A stretch of DNA of 11,815 nucleotides from Clostridia bacterium (lineage in GTDB: Bacteria > Bacillota > Clostridia > Oscillospirales > CAG-272), in NCBI GenBank assembly GCA_017452215.1, contig JAFTMU010000207.1:1-11815 (forward strand), read 5' to 3'. The position numbers were made by a program, and so were the translations under genes. The notes under the pieces are model-generated. The model was not told where the DNA came from, ran no database searches, and saw nothing but the letters and a program-made list of their open reading frames with translations. Position 1 is the first letter of the stretch. Each line of letters begins with the position of its first letter. Of the stretch, positions 6,405 to 11,815 are shown piece after piece.

Positions 6405-7643
6405 TCAGCGCTTGATGAGAAGCACGGCAACGTCGTTGACGTTGGTTCCGGTGGCACCGGTGAAGATCAAGCTGTCGCATTTTGCAAGGGCATGATATGC
6501 GTCGTTGTTGGCAAGCACGTCGGGGATCTGTACTCCTTGTGAACGAAGGTGAGGAGCGGTGGTTTCGTCTACGTATCCCCCTGCGGCGTCGGTAGGACCG
6601 TCGGTGCCGTCCGAGCCTACGGAAAAGATCGCCGTGTCTTTCAGACCCTCCAAATCCGAGGCGGCTGCCAGCGCAAGCTCCTGATTTCTGCCGCCCAAGC
6701 CTTTGCCACGAAGATGGACCACAGTTTCGCCGCCTGCGATGAATGCCAAGGAACTCGGGGCGTCCTGATGGGTTCTTGCGATGGAAGCGAGAAAAGCGCC
6801 TGCCTCTCTTGCTTCACAGGTGAGATGATCGGTCAGGAGAACGGGGCGGTATCCCAGCGTTTCCGCTGCTTTTGCTGCGTGGCGGCAAAGCTCCCGCACA
6901 CTGCCCCCGATGAAATAAGAGGCGTTGGAGAGCTCCTTTGGGGTTTCCTCGGAAAGAGCGGAGCGCATTTGCTCGCTCAGGGGAAGGCCGTATTTTTGGA
7001 CAATGGAAAGCGCTTGCTCAACTGTGGAAAGATCGGGAACCGAGGGACCGGATGCGATGGTATCGGGGCGGTCGCCCAAAACGTCTGAGAGAAGGACGGT
7101 GAATACCTTGGCAGGGGCGCAGTGCAGGGCAAATTTTCCGCCCTTGACACGGGAAAGATGCTTGCGGACGATGTTGATCTCATCGATGGAGGCGCCCGAG
7201 GCAAGGCATGCCTTGGTAAGGCGTTGCAGATCCTCGGGGGTGCAATCCACACTCTCAAAGAGAGCGGAGCCGCCGCCCGATACCAAAAAGAGGACGAGAT
7301 CGTCGGCGGTGAGATCCTTTGTCATGGACAGGACCTGTTCGGTGGCGGTGAGGGTGTTTTGATCGGGGACGGGGTGTCCCGCTTCATAGGTCTTGATTCT
7401 TGGCAATTCGCCCTTGGCGTGGTCGTATTTCGTGATCACGATGCCCGAAAACAAGCGGTCACCCAAAAGACGGCAGGCTGTATCTGCCATTTTCCAACCT
7501 GCCTTTCCGATGGCGACCAGGTAGATGCGCCCTTTGACCTCGGGAAGCCGCTCCAGGGCGGTACAGACCGCCTCGTCTGGCAGGCATGCCTGTATGGCGG
7601 CGGTCCAGATCTGCTCTGCCTCTTTTCTCAGTACGTTGTTCAT
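6405..7643 (-). CDS. Glycerate 2-kinase, DUF4147/MOFRL family
   Basis: Phosphorylates D-glycerate with ATP to 2-phosphoglycerate, feeding lower glycolysis; cytosolic. The 412 residues cover the whole family length. N-terminal DUF4147 domain: GKAGWKMA (46-53) with K47 as likely active-site lysine, SGGGSALFE (122-130), LSDVLGD (185-191) and ASGPSVPD (197-204). C-terminal MOFRL domain: GGRNQELAL (317-325) with R319, SVGSDGTDGPTDAAGGYVD (341-359) and GTNVNDVAVLL (399-409). The start is ATG, with AAGGAG (7651-7656) 7 bases upstream inside the last codons of the preceding gene. The intergenic gap is 4 bases, so the two are transcribed and probably translated in a coupled way. No glycerate or tartronate pathway genes are adjacent, so the source of glycerate is not shown here. 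A gene name such as garK, glxK or ttuD would be a guess. Confidence 0.94.
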   Translation of the reverse strand: MNNVLRKEAEQIWTAAIQACLPDEAVCTALERLPEVKGRIYLVAIGKAGWKMADTACRLLGDRLFSGIVITKYDHAKGELPRIKTYEAGHPVPDQNTLTATEQVLSMTKDLTADDLVLFLVSGGGSALFESVDCTPEDLQRLTKACLASGASIDEINIVRKHLSRVKGGKFALHCAPAKVFTVLLSDVLGDRPDTIASGPSVPDLSTVEQALSIVQKYGLPLSEQMRSALSEETPKELSNASYFIGGSVRELCRHAAKAAETLGYRPVLLTDHLTCEAREAGAFLASIARTHQDAPSSLAFIAGGETVVHLRGKGLGGRNQELALAAASDLEGLKDTAIFSVGSDGTDGPTDAAGGYVDETTAPHLRSQGVQIPDVLANNDAYHALAKCDSLIFTGATGTNVNDVAVLLIKR

Positions 7644-7647
7644 TTTC

Positions 7648-8799
7648 TCACTCCTTGACCAGCTCCATGGCGTCGAAATCGATGGAATAGACGACCTTTT
7701 TTACGTCCTTGACGGGAACACCCAGCTTACTGATCACCGAACGGGGAGAAGCGGGCTCCAAGCCGTTGAGGATCCACTCGTTGCCGCCGCCCAGGATCTT
7801 GTTTTCGCCGCTGAGCAGCTGATAATGCAGAGAGATGGAGCGCAGAGGGGTATCGTATTCGCCTGTCAGCGTTCCCGAGAGCTGCATTCCGTCGGGGAGC
7901 GCTCTCAGGCGCAGCTCCGACAGGGTGACATGCTTCATGATGGGGTGGGGAAGCTTCAAATGGGAGGCTGCCTTTGCCACGGCGGCAATGCTTGCAACGC
8001 CTGCTCCTCGGATCCTGCGGGTGACGCCGTAGTGATAGACCACGCCGGGGTCGAGAGATTCCAGCTTGTCCCCGATGACGGTGATGATATTGCCGTCACG
8101 GTCCTTGAGGGTGATGTCGATCTGCACGCCTCTTGCCATGCGGTCTTCATTGGGATTTTCAATATCCACGCCCAAGGAGAGCATATAAGAATCCTTCTCT
8201 CTTTTTCCTGCGGTGCCGCCCAGAGCACGCACCTTTAAGGGGAGCGGCTCGGGATCGGGCTCCTTGGTCAACTCATCCAGCATCTGACGGAAGGATTCGT
8301 AATAGCACCAGGTGTAGGTTGCTTCGGGGTTGCGATCCTCCATATAGGCAAATTCCATTAGGCAAACGGTAAAGAGTCGCAGATATCGGAGCACGCTTGC
8401 AATGTCCTCGGCATCGATGCCAAGCGCCAGGACGGTAGACCAATAAGAGCCGTCGAGAGCGGTGAAGCGATTGCCGTAGCGCTTGGCGTAAGAGAGGTAT
8501 TCCTCGCTTTCCCGATTGCGGAATGCGGCGATCATGGATTCGATGACGGTGGGAGAGATGACGCTGGCGCAGGTGTGGCGGTAAAAGCTTTCCGCATCCT
8601 CCAAGGACCAATTCTGCGCCTCTGCCTCGCTCAAAAGGGCAAAGGAGAATTGCTCATGCATATTGAGATCCTCAACGAGAGTGCAAAGGTCGATCTGTTT
8701 TGTCTTGTGAATGATATAGGGAGTGGAGAGAAAATCGGTGATATCCCGTCTCACCTCACCCATGCCTTTGCCTGTTGCGTTTTGAAATTCGGTTTCCAT
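7648..8799 (-). CDS. Uncharacterised protein with two possible FxLYD-like domains
   Basis: I do not recognise this 383-residue protein. It has no signal peptide or membrane segment, so it is probably cytosolic. Residues about 15-180 look mainly helical and rich in aromatic and acidic residues (for example SYWSTVLALGIDAEDI at 118-133). Two beta-rich parts follow a proline-rich linker (PDPEPLPL, 181-188). The first (about 205-270) has VDIENPNED, a strand, LKDRDGNII and LDPGVVYHY. The second (about 294-375) has LSGTL, SISLHYQLL, KILGGG and LNGLEPASP. Both resemble the strand-turn pattern of FxLYD-type beta-sandwiches, which is an inference from pattern alone. It is first in an operon with glycerate kinase. 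The ATG at 8799 has GGAAAGGG (8812-8819) 12 bases upstream, a long spacing; M13 (codon at 8761-8763) is an alternative start. A hairpin at 8820-8843 sits directly before the ribosome site. Confidence 0.85.
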   Translation of the reverse strand: METEFQNATGKGMGEVRRDITDFLSTPYIIHKTKQIDLCTLVEDLNMHEQFSFALLSEAEAQNWSLEDAESFYRHTCASVISPTVIESMIAAFRNRESEEYLSYAKRYGNRFTALDGSYWSTVLALGIDAEDIASVLRYLRLFTVCLMEFAYMEDRNPEATYTWCYYESFRQMLDELTKEPDPEPLPLKVRALGGTAGKREKDSYMLSLGVDIENPNEDRMARGVQIDITLKDRDGNIITVIGDKLESLDPGVVYHYGVTRRIRGAGVASIAAVAKAASHLKLPHPIMKHVTLSELRLRALPDGMQLSGTLTGEYDTPLRSISLHYQLLSGENKILGGGNEWILNGLEPASPRSVISKLGVPVKDVKKVVYSIDFDAMELVKE

Positions 8800-8819
8800 A
8801 ATTTTGCGTCGCCCTTTCC

Positions 8820-8843
8820 GATAAGAATCAAAAAATCCTTATC
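8820..8843 (-). promoter_or_regulatory. Leader hairpin next to a ribosome binding site
   Basis: Read on the minus strand, GATAAGGA pairs with TTCTTATC (8 bp, one G-T) around an 8-base T-rich loop. GGAAAGGG, the likely ribosome site of the uncharacterised gene, begins at the next base. It could influence access to that site. No known element is recognised. Confidence 0.35.
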
Positions 8844-8849
8844 AAGCTA

Positions 8850-8878
8850 TTGTTTTTTTTACGAAAATGTAGTATAAT
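8850..8878 (+). promoter_or_regulatory. Promoter of the nfnAB genes
   Basis: A -35 box TTGTTT (8850-8855), a 17-bp spacer and a -10 box TATAAT (8873-8878). The start would be near 8885, giving a leader of about 135 bases. It overlaps the early leader of the divergent operon. Confidence 0.65.
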
Positions 8879-8896
8879 GATGCGTATCTATAAGTT

Positions 8897-8925
8897 ATTA
8901 TACACCGACAAAGGGATTTTGGCAA
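8897..8925 (-). promoter_or_regulatory. Promoter of the uncharacterised gene / glycerate kinase operon
   Basis: On the minus strand, a -35 box TTGCCA (8920-8925), a 17-bp spacer and a -10 box TATAAT (8897-8902). The start would be near 8890, about 90 bases before the ATG. Its transcribed region crosses the nfnAB promoter, so the two divergent promoters face each other and could interfere. Confidence 0.75.
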
Positions 8926-8943
8926 GAGGTATTTCTCCCTTTG
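8909..8943. repeat. Inverted repeat CAAAGGGA/TCCCTTTG between divergent promoters
   Basis: Perfect 8-bp arms (8909-8916 and 8936-8943) are separated by 19 bases. It overlaps the -35 box of the minus-strand promoter and lies in the nfnAB leader. It may be an operator or an RNA hairpin. No known regulator site is recognised. Confidence 0.45.
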
Positions 8944-9019
8944 GTAGAATTTTCAGAGAATATTTTTATTGAGGATCGCCACGGAAGCCAAGGGGCTTTT
9001 TGTGGCAGAGAGGATTTGT

Positions 9020-9862
9020 ATGTATCGGATCTTGGAAAAAAGACGCTTGAACCCCACGGTCACCCTGATGCGCATCTATGCGCCCTTGGTGGCAAAAAAG
9101 GCACGGGCGGGACAGTTCGTCATTTTGCGAGTGGACGAGGAAGGCGAGCGCATCCCCCTGACGGTTGCGGAGTATGATGCACAGGGAGGCAGTGTAAGCG
9201 TGATCTTTCAGGTGGTAGGCGCTACCACCAAGCGGTTGGATCTTTTGGAAGAGGGCGAGTGCTTGCAGGATTTTGTGGGCCCCCTCGGCAAAGCCACCGA
9301 CGTGCAGAGTGGGAAAAAGGTTGCCGTGATCGGCGGCGGTGTTGGCTGCGCCATTGCGTATCCCGTGGCAAAGGCTTTTTTGTCGGCGGGGAGTGAGGTG
9401 CACCTGATCGCAGGCTTCCGCAATCGGGAGCTGGTGATCTTAGAGGAGGAGCTGGAGGCGGCTTCCACAAGGCTGATCCGAGTATCCGATGACGGCTCGT
9501 GGGGGGAAAAGGGACTTGTGACCGATGCCTTGCGAAAATTGGCAGAGAGCGGCGAAGTCTATGACAAGGTGCTGACCTTCGGACCTCTCCCTATGATGAA
9601 ATTCGTTTGCAAGCTGACACGGGAGCTTGGGATCAAGACCGTGGCATCCATGAACCCGATCATGATCGACGGCACGGGAATGTGCGGCGGCTGTCGGCTG
9701 CGTGTGGGCGGAAAAACCGTATTTGCCTGCATGGACGGTCCCGAATTTGACGGTCATCTCATTGATTTCGACGAGGCGATTGCCCGCTCCTCCATGTACC
9801 GTGAATTTGAAAGGCACGCCTATGAGGAGACCTGTAACCTCTTTGCAAAGGAGGCGGACTGA
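9020..9862 (+). CDS. nfnA: NfnA-type FAD/NAD-binding subunit (PyrK-like)
   Basis: Small subunit of the NADH-dependent ferredoxin:NADP+ oxidoreductase family (NfnAB), which couples NADH, ferredoxin and NADPH by electron bifurcation or its reverse. It has 280 residues, as usual. Visible: FAD-binding R44-I-P-L-T (RxPLT), GPLG (87-90), NAD-binding VIGGGVGCA (103-111) and the [2Fe-2S] motif near the C-terminus. The latter reads D217-x4-C222-x2-C225-x11-C237: where PyrK has a first Cys there is Asp. As I recall, Thermotoga NfnA binds its cluster with three Cys and one Asp, which fits. ATG at 9020 is chosen because GAGAGGA (9008-9014) lies just upstream and because the family N-terminus matches; an in-frame ATG at 8969 would add 17 unlikely residues. 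The next gene begins one base after the stop, so the subunits are coupled. The alternative is the ferredoxin-NADP reductase subunit of a sulfide dehydrogenase-type complex. Confidence 0.9.
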   Translation: MYRILEKRRLNPTVTLMRIYAPLVAKKARAGQFVILRVDEEGERIPLTVAEYDAQGGSVSVIFQVVGATTKRLDLLEEGECLQDFVGPLGKATDVQSGKKVAVIGGGVGCAIAYPVAKAFLSAGSEVHLIAGFRNRELVILEEELEAASTRLIRVSDDGSWGEKGLVTDALRKLAESGEVYDKVLTFGPLPMMKFVCKLTRELGIKTVASMNPIMIDGTGMCGGCRLRVGGKTVFACMDGPEFDGHLIDFDEAIARSSMYREFERHAYEETCNLFAKEAD

Positions 9863-9863
9863 C

Positions 9864-11267
9864 ATGCCCAATTTATCCAAACAGAAAACCCCTATGCCTG
9901 TGCAGGACCCAAAGGTGCGTATTCACAACTTTGAGGAGGTTGCCCGTGGGTACACCGAGGAGATGGCAGTATTGGAGGCAGATCGCTGCCTTGGCTGCAA
10001 AACGCCGCTGTGTGTCAGCGGCTGTCCTGTGGGGATCGATATTCCCAATTTTATTCAAAAAATCAAGGTAGGCGAGCATGAAAGCGCCTATCGGATCATT
10101 ACCGAGAGCAGCGCATTGCCTGCCGTGTGCGGCAGAGTTTGTCCCCAAGAGAATCAGTGTGAGGGGAAATGCATTCGCAGTAAAAACGGCGAGGCTGTGG
10201 CTATCGGGCGCTTGGAGCGCTTTGTGGCAGACCGTCACAATGCAGAGGTTGCCAAGTCTTGCGCACGTCCTGCCTCCAACGGGCACCGTGTAGCGGTAAT
10301 CGGCTCGGGTCCTGCGGGCTTGACCTGCGCAGGAGAGCTTGCCAAGAAGGGGTACGGAGTGACGGTATTTGAGGCGCTCCACCGTGCGGGAGGCGTATTG
10401 GTGTACGGGATTCCCGAATTCCGCTTGCCCAAATCCATTGTGGCAAGAGAGATCGAGGGCTTGAAGGAGCTGGGGGTCAAGATCGAATTGAACACCGTAG
10501 TGGGCAAGACCCTTTCGGTAGAGGAATTGATGGAGGAAGAAGGCTTTGAGGCGGTGTTTATTGCCTCGGGCGCAGGGCTTCCTCGGTTTATGGATATTCC
10601 CGGAGAAAATCTCAAGGGAGTGTACTCTGCCAACGAATTTTTGACCCGTGTCAACTTGATGAAAGCATACCGTGCGGACAGCACCACGCCGATACAGAAG
10701 GCTCGGCGGGTTGCCGTTGTAGGCGGCGGAAACGTGGCGATGGACGCCGCACGCAGTGCTCTTCGCCTTGGTGCCGAGGAGGTCTCGATCGTCTATCGAC
10801 GCTCCTTAGAGGAGCTTCCCGCAAGACGGGAGGAGGTAGAGCACGCCATGGAGGAGGGCATTCAATTCCGACTGCTCAATAACCCCGTGGAGATTGTAGG
10901 GGACGAGAACGGCTTTGTTCGGGGAATGCGTTGCGTTCAAATGGAGCTGGGAGCGCCCGACGCCACGGGCAGACGCTCCCCTGTGGAGATCGAGGGCTCG
11001 GAGTTTTTGTTGGATTGCGAATGCGTGATCATGGCGATCGGTACCTCTCCCAATCCTCTGATCAAGGCGACGACCCCCGGCTTGGAGGTCAACCGTCGGG
11101 GCGGCATCGTTGTCAGCGAGGAAACGGGAAAGACCTCGATGGAGGGGGTTTATGCGGGCGGAGACGCCGTTACGGGCGCCGCTACCGTGATCCTTGCCAT
11201 GGGCGAGGGAAAGCGTGCCGCCGCAGCCATTGATGCGTCTCTTTTAAAGAAAAGGAAGCGTCGGTGA
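9864..11267 (+). CDS. nfnB: NfnB-type flavoprotein (GltA / glutamate synthase small-chain family)
   Basis: Large NfnAB subunit, which holds the NADP(H) site and the bifurcating FAD; 467 residues, normal length. N-terminal iron-sulfur domain: C42-x2-C45-x4-C50-x3-C54 and C89-x3-C93-x5-C99-x3-C103, for two [4Fe-4S] clusters. FAD-binding GSGPAGLTCAG (147-157), NADP-binding VVGGGNVAMDAAR (285-297) and the C-terminal FAD motif GGDAVTGAATVILAMGEGKRAA (432-453, key residues G432, G433, D434). Such proteins are often annotated as glutamate synthase small chain (GltD or GltA). No large GltB subunit is here, and the partner is NfnA, so Nfn is preferred. The start is ATG with AAAGGAGG (9847-9854) 9 bases upstream. 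The C-terminus is lysine/arginine-rich (KKRKRR). Glutamate dehydrogenase, a likely NADPH user, follows from its own promoter. Confidence 0.92.
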   Translation: MPNLSKQKTPMPVQDPKVRIHNFEEVARGYTEEMAVLEADRCLGCKTPLCVSGCPVGIDIPNFIQKIKVGEHESAYRIITESSALPAVCGRVCPQENQCEGKCIRSKNGEAVAIGRLERFVADRHNAEVAKSCARPASNGHRVAVIGSGPAGLTCAGELAKKGYGVTVFEALHRAGGVLVYGIPEFRLPKSIVAREIEGLKELGVKIELNTVVGKTLSVEELMEEEGFEAVFIASGAGLPRFMDIPGENLKGVYSANEFLTRVNLMKAYRADSTTPIQKARRVAVVGGGNVAMDAARSALRLGAEEVSIVYRRSLEELPARREEVEHAMEEGIQFRLLNNPVEIVGDENGFVRGMRCVQMELGAPDATGRRSPVEIEGSEFLLDCECVIMAIGTSPNPLIKATTPGLEVNRRGGIVVSEETGKTSMEGVYAGGDAVTGAATVILAMGEGKRAAAAIDASLLKKRKRR

Positions 11268-11352
11268 GGCTTGAAGCCTTCTTTTGTAAAAAACGAACAA
11301 AAGGCGACGGACGGTTTGGGAGAATTTTAGAACGTAAAATTTACTAAAGTGA

Positions 11353-11370
11353 ATTTTTTTGCAAAAAAAT
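11353..11370. repeat. Perfect 18-bp A/T palindrome upstream of gdhA promoter
   Basis: ATTTTTTTGCAAAAAAAT is its own reverse complement: seven Ts, GC and seven As between A and T. It ends two bases before the -35 box of gdhA, at about -38 to -55 from the expected start. The place fits an UP element or a regulator site; the A-tracts should also bend the DNA. Confidence 0.7.
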
Positions 11371-11372
11371 AA

Positions 11373-11401
11373 TTGACATCCTGCATATTTTATAGTATAA
11401 T
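11373..11401 (+). promoter_or_regulatory. Perfect-consensus sigma-A promoter of glutamate dehydrogenase
   Basis: TTGACA (11373-11378), a 17-bp spacer and TATAAT (11396-11401), with A/T-rich DNA before it. Expect strong expression. The leader to the ATG at 11508 is about 100 bases. In it CAGAGC (11413-11418) can pair with GCTCTG (11485-11490) just before the ribosome site. Confidence 0.93.
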
Positions 11402-11456
11402 ATTTTCATTCACAGAGCAAAATGGCGAAAAACGGCGAAAATCATCTTTAAAATGA

Positions 11457-11815
<359 letters not shown>

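Noticed and set aside
9864-11267. Glutamate synthase small chain as the main call
   Set aside because: The family is right, but the one-base spacing to NfnA and the lack of a large glutamate synthase subunit make NfnB the better call.
11268-11303. Terminator after nfnB
   Set aside because: AGGC/GCCT is only a 4-bp stem, and CTTTTGT/ACAAAAG is not followed by a T-run, so I could not support a terminator here.

Overview
This window looks like chromosomal DNA from an anaerobic member of the Bacillota, class Clostridia. The signs are strong AGGAGG-type ribosome binding sites, near-consensus sigma-A promoters with 17-bp spacers, a YqeG-type HAD phosphatase, the Firmicutes-type Nfo-like TIM barrel protein, a short-form malic enzyme and an NfnAB pair. 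The genus cannot be fixed from the sequence. An uncultured gut Clostridia lineage is a guess based on the look of the GTGAAATA repeats near the left end.

Layout. (1) 1-356: a stable-RNA cluster of tRNA-Lys(CTT, cut by the window edge), 5S rRNA and tRNA-Asn(GTT). Perfect palindromes lie on either side of the 5S, and a strong intrinsic terminator ends the cluster. (2) 361-540: a non-coding cluster of short GTGAAATA direct repeats, their inverted copies and mini-hairpins. (3) 568-3305: a plus-strand operon of a YqeG-like HAD phosphatase, an Nfo-like TIM barrel protein and malic enzyme, with a promoter in front and a terminator behind. (4) 3351-6327: two paralogous membrane glycosyltransferases of family GT2, convergently transcribed, each with its own promoter and sharing a perfect 19-bp bidirectional terminator hairpin. 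(5) 6338-8925: a minus-strand operon of an unrecognised 383-residue protein followed by glycerate 2-kinase, with its own promoter and terminator. (6) 8850-11267: divergently, the two subunits of an NfnAB-type (GltA-like) flavoprotein complex. (7) 11353-11815: a perfect-consensus promoter and the first 102 codons of glutamate dehydrogenase.

How the genes may work together (inference): malic enzyme yields pyruvate and NAD(P)H, NfnAB links the NADH, ferredoxin and NADPH pools, and the neighbouring glutamate dehydrogenase would consume NADPH to assimilate ammonium. Glycerate kinase feeds 2-phosphoglycerate into glycolysis. The glycosyltransferases probably build a surface or secreted polysaccharide of unknown composition.

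I saw no mobile element, CRISPR array, phage gene or obvious defence system. Most genes are housekeeping metabolism. The parts worth a second look are the repeat cluster, the divergent pair of glycosyltransferases, the unrecognised protein beside glycerate kinase, the altered metal site in the Nfo-like protein, and several palindromes or structured leaders next to promoters.
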